Origin: Micromonospora inositola | Lineage (GTDB): Bacteria; Actinomycetota; Actinomycetes; Mycobacteriales; Micromonosporaceae | Reading direction: 5' to 3' | DNA: 64,000 bases | NCBI RefSeq assembly: GCF_900090285.1 | Contig: NZ_LT607754.1 | Location: forward strand, 5,482,001 to 5,546,000 | Shown: positions 48,320-56,883 of the stretch, piece after piece | How the letters are laid out: the number at the start of each line of letters is the position of its first letter | How positions within the stretch are numbered: the stretch's first letter is position 1 | The notes under the pieces: model-generated | What the model was told of the DNA's origin: nothing | Seen by the model: the letters and a program-made list of their open reading frames with translations, nothing else | Databases searched by the model: none | Translations under genes and position numbers: made by a program

Positions 48320-49084
48320 GTGCCGGACCATGCCGAACCGCCCCATGCCTCGAGCGGCGCCGACGACACCGTCCGCCCGAGCACGTCCCGCCGGCCCGTG
48401 GAGGCGGTGCTCTTCGACTTCCACGGCACCCTCGCCCAGGTGGAGGAGCCGCGCGAGTGGGTGCTGGCGGCCGCCGCGGCATGCGGGGTGGAGCTGGACC
48501 GGGTAAAGGCCACCTCGCTTGCCGACCGGCTGCTCACCGCCGGGCGGGCCGGCGGGCCGCCGCCGGCGCGGGTTCCGCCCCGGCTGGCCGAGCTCTGGGC
48601 CGATCGGGATCTGTACGAGCACGCCCACCGGGGCGCGTACACCGGGCTGGCGGAGACGGTGGACGCGGGCATCGACGGGTTCGCCGAGGCGCTCTACGAG
48701 CGGGTGCGGGTCCCGGAGGGCTGGGTGCCGTGCCCGGACACCGAGGCGGTCCTCAAGGAGCTGCGGCGCGCCGGGGTGAAGGTGGGCGTGGTCAGCAACA
48801 TCGGCTTCGACATCCGGCCGCTCTTCGCCGCCTGGGGCCTCGACGGCCTGGTCGACGCGTACGCGCTCTCCTACGAGGTGGGGCGCTGCAAGCCCGACCC
48901 GGGGATCTTCCTGCGGGCCTGCGGGATGCTCGGCGTCGACCCGGAGCGCGCGTTGATGGTCGGCGACACGCCGGCCGACGCGGGCGCGGTGGCCGCGGGC
49001 TGCGCGGTGCTGGTGCTGCCGGCCGCCGACGCCGGCCGGGCCACCGGGCTCGGCGCGGTGCTCGACCTGGCGTTGGGGTCCTGA
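48320..49084 (+). CDS. HAD superfamily hydrolase
   Basis: 254 residues. Motif I AVLFDFHGTLA with the nucleophile Asp, motif II GVVSNIGF, motif III Lys in GRCKPDPGIF, motif IV MVGDTPADAGA; subfamily IA cap. Cytosolic phosphatase or related enzyme, substrate unknown. GTG at 48320 is preferred over GTG at 48311 because TAGGGT sits exactly 7 nt upstream. Divergent from helY. Confidence 0.9.
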   Translation: MPDHAEPPHASSGADDTVRPSTSRRPVEAVLFDFHGTLAQVEEPREWVLAAAAACGVELDRVKATSLADRLLTAGRAGGPPPARVPPRLAELWADRDLYEHAHRGAYTGLAETVDAGIDGFAEALYERVRVPEGWVPCPDTEAVLKELRRAGVKVGVVSNIGFDIRPLFAAWGLDGLVDAYALSYEVGRCKPDPGIFLRACGMLGVDPERALMVGDTPADAGAVAAGCAVLVLPAADAGRATGLGAVLDLALGS

Positions 49085-49171
49085 CAATTCGGCAACCTAT
49101 GCCCCGTGGGCGCGCGCTAGCTGCCGTACGATGGCGCCTCGATCGTCAACTGCCCTCGGGAGGAAGCGATC

Positions 49172-50158
49172 CTGCCACGTCAGGTGCTCGACACCCAGCT
49201 GGTGCCGGAGGCCGATCGTTTCGACCGCTGGGCGGACTTCGTCGTCGGCGCCACGCCGGCCAGCATCTGGACCGACCGGTCGGTCCCGTTCGACGCCTTC
49301 GCGCAACTGATCGACCTGGACGGCGTGCACCTGACCTCGTTCCGCTACCCGACCCTGCGCACCCGGCGGACCGCCCGGCAGATCCGGCAGGCCGACGCGG
49401 AGACGTTCCAGCTGGCCCTGCCCATCGCCGGGTTCAGCGCCATCAGCCAGGCCCGCAACGAGTCGACCATCGACCGGACCGGGTTCACCTTCTTCGACAG
49501 CTCCCGGCCGTACGAGGCGGAGCACCGGATGGACGAGGAGACGTACACCTCGACGATCTGCGTGCACATCCCGCACGCCCGGCTGCCGCTGTCCCCCGGC
49601 CGGGTGAACCCGCTGCTCGCGGCGGCCATGCCCGCCGAGCGGGGGACGGGCGGCCTGCTGGCGCAGTTCCTCCGGCAGGTGGTGGCGCACCCCGAGCAGT
49701 ACGAGCCGACCGAGGCGCCGCGGCTCGGCGGCGTGGCTCTCGACCTGGTGTGCGCGACCCTGGCGCGGCACGCGGACACCGAGGAGTCCCTGTCGCCGGA
49801 GACGCGTGACCAGGTCACCAGACTGCAGGTCGTCGAGTTCATCGAGCGGCACCTCGCCCGCCCGGACCTCGACCCCGGCGCCGTGGCCCGGGCCCACCAC
49901 GTCTCGCTGCGCACCCTGCACCGGCTCTTCGCCCGCGAGGAGGAGACGGTCGCCGGGCTCATCCGCCGGCGTCGCCTGGAACGCTGCCGGCGCGACCTGC
50001 GCGACCCGCTGTTGCGGGACCAGCCCATCCACGTCATCGCGGCGCGATGGGGGTTCCCGGACCCCGCCCACTTCAGCCGCGCCTTCCGCGCCGCGTACGG
50101 AATCCCGGCGCGGGACTACCGGGCCGGTGCGGGGCCGACGACCGTGGGGCCAGACTGA
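49172..50158 (+). CDS. AraC family transcriptional regulator
   Basis: About 328 residues. N-terminal AraC-binding-like-2 domain (DRFDRWADFVVG, FDSSRPYEAEHRM) and a C-terminal double helix-turn-helix: LDPGAVARAHHVSLRTLHRLFAREEETVAGLIRRRRLERCRRDL and PIHVIAARWGFPDPAHFSRAFRAAYGIPARDYRA. The start is ambiguous: GTG at 49184 has no ribosome binding site at the right distance, whereas a CTG at 49172 lies 8 nt after GGGAGG, so CTG initiation is likely. Followed after 81 bases by the EamA exporter, a possible target. Confidence 0.9.
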   Translation: MPRQVLDTQLVPEADRFDRWADFVVGATPASIWTDRSVPFDAFAQLIDLDGVHLTSFRYPTLRTRRTARQIRQADAETFQLALPIAGFSAISQARNESTIDRTGFTFFDSSRPYEAEHRMDEETYTSTICVHIPHARLPLSPGRVNPLLAAAMPAERGTGGLLAQFLRQVVAHPEQYEPTEAPRLGGVALDLVCATLARHADTEESLSPETRDQVTRLQVVEFIERHLARPDLDPGAVARAHHVSLRTLHRLFAREEETVAGLIRRRRLERCRRDLRDPLLRDQPIHVIAARWGFPDPAHFSRAFRAAYGIPARDYRAGAGPTTVGPD

Positions 50159-50226
50159 GCGGCGGGCGCGACGTGACCCGCCCGCGGAGCAGCCGGCCCG
50201 GCGAGGCCGGTTCCCCGTTGCCCGTC

Positions 50227-50232
50227 TAGCGT
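50227..50232 (+). promoter_or_regulatory. -10 element of a leaderless promoter for the EamA transporter
   Basis: TAGCGT, 7 nt (CACCGGC) before the ATG at 50240. Confidence 0.6.
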
Positions 50233-50239
50233 CACCGGC

Positions 50240-51211
50240 ATGACGACCAGGCCGCACCCGTCGACGAACCACACCCCGCGCGGCGGTCAGCTCGGGGCGG
50301 TCGGGCTGGTGCTCGGCGGGGCGCTGTCGGTGCAGTTCGGGTCGGCGGTCGCCGCCCTGCTCTTCCCGCGTACCGGGGTGGCCGGGGCGGTGACCCTGCG
50401 GCTGACCATCGGCGCGCTGCTGATGCTCGCGGTGTGCCGGCCGCGGCTGCGCGGCCACGACCGCGCCGACTGGGCGTCGGTGGTGGCCTTCGGGCTGGCC
50501 CTGGCCGGCATGAACTCGATCTTCTATCAGGCCATCGACCGGATCCCGCTCGGTCCGGCGGTCACCCTGGAGGTGCTCGGACCACTCGCGCTGTCGGTTT
50601 GCACCGCCCGCCGGCGGGCCGCCTGGTGCTGGGCCGGGCTGGCCCTGGCCGGGGTGGCCCTGCTCGGCCAGGGCGGCTTCGACCGGCTCAACCCGGTCGG
50701 CGCCGCGCTCGCCCTGGGCGCGGGGACGATGTGGGCCGCGTACATCGTCTGCTCGGCCCGGGTCGGCGGCCGGTTCCCGCGGGCCGACGGGCTGGCCCTG
50801 GCGCTCGCGGTGGCCGCCCTGGTCACGCTGCCGATCGGGCTGGTCGGGGCCGGCACCCGGCTGGGTCATCCGGTCGTGCTCGGGCTCGGCGCCGGGCTCG
50901 CCGTGCTGGCTTCGGTGCTGCCGTACACCCTGGAACTGCTGGCGCTGCGCCGGCTGCCCACCGCGACCTTCGCCGTGCTGATGAGCCTCGGCCCGGCCAT
51001 CGCCGCGCTCGCCGGCTGGCTGGTCCTGGACCAGGAGCTGCGTGTGACGGAGGTCCTCGCGATCGGCCTGGTGATCGCCGCCAGCATCGGCGCGGTCCGG
51101 GCCGGCGCCCCGGCGCCCGAGCCGGTCGGCGTGCCCGACGCCGAACAGGCCGGCGCGGCGCCCGACGGGCGGCTCAGCGCAGCAGCCGCACCGCCTGCGG
51201 CACTGCGCTGA
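50240..51211 (+). CDS. EamA family transporter, RhtA-like exporter
   Basis: 323 residues with ten helices in two EamA repeats (LVLGGALSVQFGSAVAALLFPRTGVAGAVTLRL; PYTLELLALRRLPTATFAVLMSLGPAIAALAGWLVLDQEL). The PYTLELLALRRLP block is typical of the RhtA/YdcZ threonine-homoserine exporter branch. The last 38 bases overlap the convergent lipid kinase gene, and the Ala/Pro tail there is probably not functional. Confidence 0.9.
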   Translation: MTTRPHPSTNHTPRGGQLGAVGLVLGGALSVQFGSAVAALLFPRTGVAGAVTLRLTIGALLMLAVCRPRLRGHDRADWASVVAFGLALAGMNSIFYQAIDRIPLGPAVTLEVLGPLALSVCTARRRAAWCWAGLALAGVALLGQGGFDRLNPVGAALALGAGTMWAAYIVCSARVGGRFPRADGLALALAVAALVTLPIGLVGAGTRLGHPVVLGLGAGLAVLASVLPYTLELLALRRLPTATFAVLMSLGPAIAALAGWLVLDQELRVTEVLAIGLVIAASIGAVRAGAPAPEPVGVPDAEQAGAAPDGRLSAAAAPPAALR

Positions 51212-52091
51212 TCCGCACCGGCAGGTCAAGGGCCCGCTCCCCGTCGGCGTACGTGGTGATGCCCTCGGCGGCCAGTTCCACGGTCCGCGCCCGGTAGCTG
51301 CGCACCAGCGGGTGGTCGACGTGCGTGCCCTGGTAGATGCGCGGCTTCACCCGCATCAGGGTGCGCCGGTCGAACCGCCCGCCGACCACCACGTCCAGCA
51401 GCCCGTCGGTCGGGTCGGCGTCCGGGCAGATCCGCATGCCCCCGCCGTAGCTGGCGCAGTTGCCCACCGCCACCAGCACGGCGTCGAGGTTCAGCTCCTC
51501 GCCGTCGAGGCGCAGGGTGTACCGGCGCGGGCGCAGCCGGGCCAGCTCCACCAGGATCGCCAGGTCGTAGCGGCGCGGGCCACGCGGCCAGCGCATCCGG
51601 TTGGCCCGCTCGTTGACGATCGCGTCGAAGCCGGCGGCCAGCACCGCCCCGTACCAGCGGTGCCCGCCGTCCGGGGCGCTCATTCGGGCCAGGTCGACCG
51701 GGCGGGTCCGGCCGTCGCGCAGCGCGGCGGCGATCACGTCGACCGCGGCGAGCGGGTCGGCCGGGAAGCCGGTGTCGGCCGCGAAGTCGTTGCCGGTACC
51801 GGCGGGGACGGGACCGAACGGGACGGCCGTACCGGCGACCGCCTGCAACGCCCGATGCACCGTGCCGTCGCCACCCACCGCGACCAACGCGCCGGCGCCG
51901 TCCGCGACCGCGGCGTGGCACGCCGCCTCCGCCTCCGCCGGGGTACCCGCCGTCAACAGCCGCAGCGGCCGGCCGCCGGCGTCCAGCCGCTCCAGCAGCC
52001 GGGGCAGCAGGCCACGGTGCCGGCCCCGGCCGGCGGTGGGGTTGGCGAGCACGGCGACGGGGCCGGGCGGAACATGATGGTGCGCGGTCAC
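51174..52091 (-). CDS. diacylglycerol/lipid kinase family protein
   Basis: 305 residues of the DAGK_cat family (DgkB/YegS-like): VAVLANPTAGRGRH, LVAVGGDGTVHRAL (nucleotide-binding GGDGT), VPFGPVPAGTGNDFA, and AVGNCASYGGGMRICPDADPTDGLLDVVV. Phosphorylates diacylglycerol or a related lipid at the membrane face. GTG at 52091 is chosen because TACGGT lies 7 nt upstream; GTG at 52100 is inside that promoter element. Confidence 0.9.
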   Translation of the reverse strand: MTAHHHVPPGPVAVLANPTAGRGRHRGLLPRLLERLDAGGRPLRLLTAGTPAEAEAACHAAVADGAGALVAVGGDGTVHRALQAVAGTAVPFGPVPAGTGNDFAADTGFPADPLAAVDVIAAALRDGRTRPVDLARMSAPDGGHRWYGAVLAAGFDAIVNERANRMRWPRGPRRYDLAILVELARLRPRRYTLRLDGEELNLDAVLVAVGNCASYGGGMRICPDADPTDGLLDVVVGGRFDRRTLMRVKPRIYQGTHVDHPLVRSYRARTVELAAEGITTYADGERALDLPVRISAVPQAVRLLR

Positions 52092-52098
52092 GGCGAGC

Positions 52099-52104
52099 AC
52101 CGTA
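52099..52104 (-). promoter_or_regulatory. -10 element of a leaderless promoter for the lipid kinase
   Basis: TACGGT on the minus strand, 7 nt (GCTCGCC) before the GTG at 52091. Confidence 0.5.
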
Positions 52105-52201
52105 CGGTACGACCCGCGCCGTCCACCAGGGGAAGACGCTCCTAGGGCCGCCCGGCGGGTCCCGGCGTCCCGACGCGGAGCGGCGGCGCGTGCTTTCGCG
52201 G

Positions 52202-53245
52202 TCAGAAGGTGATGCGGACCTTGAGCGCGGTGCGCTCGTCCATCGCCCGGTAGCCGTCCGGGACCTGGTCGAGGGTCACCGACCGGTCGAAGACCGGCGA
52301 CGGGTCGATGGCGCCGTCCAGCACGTCGGCGAGCAGCTCCGGGAGGTACGCCCGGGCCGGCGCGACGCCGCCGCCGAGCGCGACGTTGCGGCCGAACAGC
52401 TGGCCGATGTCCACGCCGGCGCTGCCGCCGTGCGGCACCCCGACATAACCAACCGCGCCGCCGTCGCGGGCGATGGAGATCGCGGTGCGCATCGACTCCT
52501 CGGTGCCGACGGCCTCCAGCACGGCGTGCGCGCCCTGCCCCTTGGTCAGCTCCTTGACCGCGGCGATCGCGGCGTCGCCCCGCTCGGCGACCACGTCGGT
52601 GGCGCCGAAGGAACGGGCGATGTCGGTGCGGGCGGTGTGCCGGCCCAGCGCGATGATCTGCTCGGCGCCGAGCCGCCTTGCGGCGAGCACCCCGCACAGG
52701 CCGACCGCGCCGTCGCCGACCACGGCGACGGTGGCGCCGGGGCGGACCCGGGCGGCCAGGGCGGCGTGGTGGCCGGTGGACATCACGTCGGACAGGGCCA
52801 GCATCGCGGTGAGCAGTCGCTCGTCGCCGGCCGCCTCGGCGGGGAGCTTGACCAGGGTGCCGTCGGCGTACGGGACGCGGACGGCCTCCCCCTGACCGCC
52901 GTCGGAGCCGGGCTCGCCCCAGAAGCCGCCGTGCGGACAGGAGGTCTGCAAGCCCTCCCGGCAGAAGTCGCAGACCCCGTCGGACCAGACGAACGGCGAC
53001 ACCACCAGATCACCCGCCCGGACCGAGGTCACCTCGGCGCCGACGGCCTCGACCACGCCGAGGAACTCGTGGCCGATCCGCTGCCCGGGCTGACGCTTGG
53101 CCACCCCCCGGTACGCCCACAGGTCGCTGCCGCAGATGCAGGCGAGCACGACGCGTACGACGGCGTCGCTGGGGGTGCGGACGGCGGCGTCCGGCACCTC
53201 CTCGACCCGGATGTCGTTCGGGCCGTGGATCACGGTGGCGCGCAT
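52202..53245 (-). CDS. zinc-dependent alcohol dehydrogenase
   Basis: 347 residues of the medium-chain dehydrogenase family. Catalytic zinc ligands in ACICGSDLWAYRG and IGHEFLGVVEAVG; structural-zinc-like cluster GVCDFCREGLQTSC with only three cysteines visible; Rossmann VAVVGDGAVGLCGVLAA near residue 180. NAD(P)-dependent oxidation of an alcohol or polyol. ATG at 53245 follows a GAGG-type box. Stands alone. Confidence 0.92.
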   Translation of the reverse strand: MRATVIHGPNDIRVEEVPDAAVRTPSDAVVRVVLACICGSDLWAYRGVAKRQPGQRIGHEFLGVVEAVGAEVTSVRAGDLVVSPFVWSDGVCDFCREGLQTSCPHGGFWGEPGSDGGQGEAVRVPYADGTLVKLPAEAAGDERLLTAMLALSDVMSTGHHAALAARVRPGATVAVVGDGAVGLCGVLAARRLGAEQIIALGRHTARTDIARSFGATDVVAERGDAAIAAVKELTKGQGAHAVLEAVGTEESMRTAISIARDGGAVGYVGVPHGGSAGVDIGQLFGRNVALGGGVAPARAYLPELLADVLDGAIDPSPVFDRSVTLDQVPDGYRAMDERTALKVRITF

Positions 53246-53419
53246 GAGGGGATGTCCTCCGGGTGGGCGTGGTGGCTGTCGGGCGCGGGCGGAGCGCCCG
53301 GCGAACGCTAGACCGGGCCGGCAACGACCGCCACCCGCCGTGCCCCGAGGGTGGCCGGGCTCACCGCCGGCGGGCACCCGACCGGCCGCCGCGGAGTCGG
53401 CCGGACCGGGTGCGGCGGG

Positions 53420-54118
53420 TCAGCCGACGGTGAGCGGCTTCTCCACCTCGGCCATGCCCTGCCCCTCGACCTTCAGCGTCCAGGCGCCCGCGCCGGTGAG
53501 CGGCACGATCGTCTCGGCGGCACCGTTGGCGTCCGCCTCGATCTCTGCGACCACCTTCCCGGACGGGTCCAGGATCTCCAGGGCGCGGGCCGCGGCAGCC
53601 TTGTTCTCCAGCTTGAACTCGATTTTCTCACCGACCTTGGCAGTCAGCCCGTCGGCGCCGGCGACGCCGGTCGCGGTGACCTCCAGCTCGATCTCCCGGT
53701 CGTACGCGGCCTCCGCCTCGGCGGTGGCGGCGGCCGATCCGCCGGAGACGGTGATCGCGGTACGGATGCCGGCGCCGCTCTGACCCGGCTTGCAGGCGAT
53801 CTCGTACGCGCCGCCGCCCAGGGTCGCCTTCAGGTCCCGGGTCAGACCCGGAGCGATGTTCTCCACCTCGGCGACGACCTTGGTGAACCCGGCGCCCTGC
53901 TGACCGTAGACGTACACCTCGGTGGTCTGCTTGCCCTTGTTGGTGACGGTGAAGGTGACCTCGCCGGGCGCGAAGCTGGTGGTGGCGACTTCGCAGCCGC
54001 TGTCGGTGGCGGTGATCGCCACCCCGCCGGCCTTCGTGGGGGAATCCTCGCCGCAGGCGGTGAGGCTGGCGGTGGCGCAGAGCGCGGCGACGGCGACGGC
54101 GACGGTACGGCTGTTCAT
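53420..54118 (-). CDS. iron-regulated cupredoxin-like (EfeO-type) lipoprotein
   Basis: 232 residues. ATG at 54118 (GGAG upstream) opens a lipoprotein signal SRTVAVAVAALCATASLTAC with lipobox LTAC. The mature part has two cupredoxin-like beta-sandwiches: SGCEVATTSFAPGEVTFTVTNKGKQTTEVYVYG (about 45-130, like the N-terminal domain of EfeO) and LTAKVGEKIEFKLENKA (about 150-232). There is no C-terminal M75 peptidase-like domain. An IdeR/DtxR box 72-90 bases upstream indicates iron repression. Probably binds iron or copper outside the membrane; no efeU or efeB is nearby. Confidence 0.85.
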   Translation of the reverse strand: MNSRTVAVAVAALCATASLTACGEDSPTKAGGVAITATDSGCEVATTSFAPGEVTFTVTNKGKQTTEVYVYGQQGAGFTKVVAEVENIAPGLTRDLKATLGGGAYEIACKPGQSGAGIRTAITVSGGSAAATAEAEAAYDREIELEVTATGVAGADGLTAKVGEKIEFKLENKAAAARALEILDPSGKVVAEIEADANGAAETIVPLTGAGAWTLKVEGQGMAEVEKPLTVG

Positions 54119-54189
54119 CGACTCTCCGGAGGGCATCCCAGCGGGGCTGGTCATGATGGACGGATCCGGCAGACCGGACGACCGGCAAG

Positions 54190-54208
54190 TTAGGTAAGTC
54201 TAACCTTG
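54190..54208. promoter_or_regulatory. IdeR/DtxR iron box
   Basis: TTAGGTAAGTCTAACCTTG matches 15 of 19 positions of the IdeR/DtxR consensus. It lies upstream of the cupredoxin lipoprotein gene and downstream of the debranching-enzyme gene, so it controls only the former. Confidence 0.75.
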
Positions 54209-54257
54209 CTGGTGCAAGCTAGAGCAGTTCCGCACACACCGTCAAACCCGTCCCCGG

Positions 54258-56312
54258 TCAGCCGGCGTCCACGTGAGCCAGCCCGCTGCCGATCACGTCG
54301 ATCCGGCCCCACCGCCCGGGGATGTCCAGCAACTCCACCCGGCCGAACCGGGCCGGCACCCGCGGCGCCATCAACAGGTGCTTCCCGGCCGGCTCGAGCC
54401 CGAGCAGGGCCCGCACCAGCAGGAACGTGGCGCCGGTGGCCAGCGCGTACGGGCTGTTCGCCGTCGGGTAGCGCACCGGGTAGCGGGTCAGCTCGCGGGG
54501 ATAGCCGGCGAACGCCTCGGGCAGCCGGCCCTGGAAGTGGCCCGCCGCGTCGATGATCCCCTCGGCGATCCGTCCCGCCTCCTCCGCGAAGCCGTACCGG
54601 CGCAGCCCCCAGGCGATCAGTGCGTTGTCGAACGGCCAGATCGCGCCGACGTGGTAGCCCAGCGGGTTGTACCGCGCCTGCTCCTCGGCCAGCGTCCGCA
54701 CCCCCCAGCCGGAGAAGAGCCGCGGGCCGAGCAGGTGCGTGGCGACCTGCGCGGCCCGGGACTCCTCGACGATGCCGCTCCACAACAGATGCCCCATGTT
54801 GGAGGCGAGCGCGTCGACCTGCCGGCCGTCGGCGTCCAGCGCGAGCGCGTAGTAACCCCGGTCGGCGATCCAGAAGTCCCGCTCGAAGCGCTCCCGCAGC
54901 GCCGCCGCCTCCCGCTCCAGCCGGTCCGCGTACGCCGGATCGCCCCAGAACTCGCGGGCCAGCCGGGCCCCGCGCAGCTTCGCGTCGTACGCGTACCCCT
55001 GCAGCTCGCAGGTGGCCCGGGGCGGTTGCGGCAGCTGGCCGTCGGCGTAGCAGATCGCCTCCGGCGAGTCCTTCCAGCCCTGGTTCTCCAGCCCGGTCCG
55101 CGCGTTGCGCCGCTGGTAGCGGACGTAGCCGTCGCCGAGGAGGTCGCCGTACTCGTCAATCCAGTTCAGCGCCGCCCGGGCCTCGTCCTCGAGGTCCCGC
55201 ACCAGGGCGGCGTCGCCGGTCCACCGCTCGTACTCGTCGAGCAGCACCACGTAGAGCGGGGTGGCGTCGGCGCTGCCGTAGTACGGCGACTCGGGTCGCT
55301 CCTCGAAGGCCGCCTGCTCGCCGTAGCGGAACTCGCGCAGGATCTTGCCCGGCTCCTCGTCGCGGAAGTCGTCGAGCACCGAGCCCTGGTCGATGCCGAG
55401 CATCCGCAGGGTGGCCACCGCCAACTCCGGGGCGACCGGCAGCGCCTGGAAGCTGGTCAGGATACTGTCCCGCCCGGTGATGGTGGCGACCCAGGGCAGG
55501 CCGGCGGCGGGCATCGCCTGGTCCGGGAGGGTCAGCGGGGAGTACCGCAGCGCGGCCAGGTCGACCAGGCTCCGGCGGTAGGTGGTGGTCACGGCGTCCC
55601 AGTCGCAGCTCAGCTGCGGCGCCCGGGCCAGCCAGCCCGCCAGGTCGTCCTGCTGCTCCGCGGTGGTCCGCCGGGGGGGCCGGTCCAGCTGCTCCCGAAC
55701 GTCCCGGCCGTCCGGCCGCAGCACCAGCGCCCGGACCCGAAGGGTCGTCGTCCACTCCCCGTTCGCGTCCACCCACACGGTGTACGTCAGCCCGTTCTCG
55801 TCGACGGCCGCCGGCTCGTCGGCCGAGATCACCGTCTCCCGGTGGAACTTCTCCCGGCGGTAGCCGAGCCGCAGACAGCCCTCCTCGACGCGCCGATAGA
55901 GCCGTCCCACCGGCTCACGCTCCTCGCTGACCGCTTGGATCGGGGCGAAGTCGCTCGCCGCCTCCAGCCGTACGTTGAACTCCACCGGCTCCCGGTCGTG
56001 ATTGAGCACGGTCAGCCGCTCCTCGAAGATGCCGCCGGTGATGGACCGCTCCCGGATCACCGAGGCCTTCGCGTCCACGTAATGGGTGGGCTCGCCCGGC
56101 ACCAGGAAGAAGCGCAGTGCGAAGTAGTCCCGTTCGGCGATGGAGAGCGGGTTCAGCCGTTCGCCGTTCAGCCGGAGGCGCCACAGCGACAGGAAGCGGG
56201 TGTCGAAGTCGAAGAAGCCGCACACGTTGGCGACGTTCGCCTCGATGTCGCCGTTGTCTCCGCTGAGCACGAAGATGTTGCCGTCCAGCACCCGGGCCAC
56301 ATTCGGGTTCAC
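54258..56312 (-). CDS. glycogen debranching-type amylo-alpha-1,6-glucosidase
   Basis: 684 residues. An N-terminal GDE_N_bis-type domain (VLSGDNGDIEANVANVCGFFDFDTRFLS) and a C-terminal (alpha/alpha)6 barrel: WVATITGRDSILTSFQAL, NQGWKDSPEAICYADG, ASNMGHLLWSGI, YHVGAIWPFDNALIAWGL. The acids in GWKDS and around FERDFWI are the likely catalytic region by family. No signal peptide, so cytosolic. GTG start overlaps the SCP2 gene by four bases (GTGA), coupling the two. Confidence 0.9.
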   Translation of the reverse strand: MNPNVARVLDGNIFVLSGDNGDIEANVANVCGFFDFDTRFLSLWRLRLNGERLNPLSIAERDYFALRFFLVPGEPTHYVDAKASVIRERSITGGIFEERLTVLNHDREPVEFNVRLEAASDFAPIQAVSEEREPVGRLYRRVEEGCLRLGYRREKFHRETVISADEPAAVDENGLTYTVWVDANGEWTTTLRVRALVLRPDGRDVREQLDRPPRRTTAEQQDDLAGWLARAPQLSCDWDAVTTTYRRSLVDLAALRYSPLTLPDQAMPAAGLPWVATITGRDSILTSFQALPVAPELAVATLRMLGIDQGSVLDDFRDEEPGKILREFRYGEQAAFEERPESPYYGSADATPLYVVLLDEYERWTGDAALVRDLEDEARAALNWIDEYGDLLGDGYVRYQRRNARTGLENQGWKDSPEAICYADGQLPQPPRATCELQGYAYDAKLRGARLAREFWGDPAYADRLEREAAALRERFERDFWIADRGYYALALDADGRQVDALASNMGHLLWSGIVEESRAAQVATHLLGPRLFSGWGVRTLAEEQARYNPLGYHVGAIWPFDNALIAWGLRRYGFAEEAGRIAEGIIDAAGHFQGRLPEAFAGYPRELTRYPVRYPTANSPYALATGATFLLVRALLGLEPAGKHLLMAPRVPARFGRVELLDIPGRWGRIDVIGSGLAHVDAG

Positions 56313-56686
56313 GCCGACTCCTGCCGGTCGCCAGCCATGGCGCGCGGGTGCCGGGCCCCCGGCGGCGCGGCGACGAGCCGCTCCAGCAGGACGACGAAGC
56401 CGAACTGCCCATCGATGGTGAGGTCATTGCGCAGCCAAGCCGCCAGCGGCTTTGCCTCGCCCCGGGTCATCCGCGCGAAGGAGGCCCGGTCGGTGCAGAT
56501 CAGCGCGTCCGCGTCAAGCGGCTCCCGGGACACCGCGACCCGCCCGTCGGCGATGGTCAGGTGCCAGAGGTCGACCCCGTCGTCTCCGGTCAGCTCGAAC
56601 CGGACGGTACCGCGGGTCTTGCGCAGCAGACGCTCGTACCCGCCGCCGGCGAGTCGGTCGAAGAACGCTCCGATGGGATCCGACAC
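56309..56686 (-). CDS. SCP2 sterol-transfer domain protein
   Basis: 125 residues: GTVRFELTGDDGVDLWHLTIADGRVAVSREPLDADALICTDRASFARMTRGEAKPLAAWLRNDLTIDG is the SCP2 fold with its typical D-A-L-I-C-T-D and G-x-A-x-P-x-x-A-W-L blocks. It would bind a hydrophobic ligand. Immediately upstream of, and overlapping, the debranching-type enzyme; this pairing is conserved in my recollection of actinomycete genomes, but the reason is unknown. Confidence 0.85.
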   Translation of the reverse strand: MSDPIGAFFDRLAGGGYERLLRKTRGTVRFELTGDDGVDLWHLTIADGRVAVSREPLDADALICTDRASFARMTRGEAKPLAAWLRNDLTIDGQFGFVVLLERLVAAPPGARHPRAMAGDRQESA

Positions 56687-56883
56687 CGCACCGCCTCCCG
56701 CAAGATCGCCGTCGGGGCGGGCGGCCCCGAGGTGGACCGTGGCGACCCGTTCGGCGGCGACGACCGACGCGTGCCTGCTCCCGGCCCGGCTCAGCGTATC
56801 GCCGGCACCGGGCGCGAAAGCCCGGATCTGGCAACCCGCGGGGGCGCTGCGGGACCCCTGCCCGGGGCAGGCAGGATGGCGGG

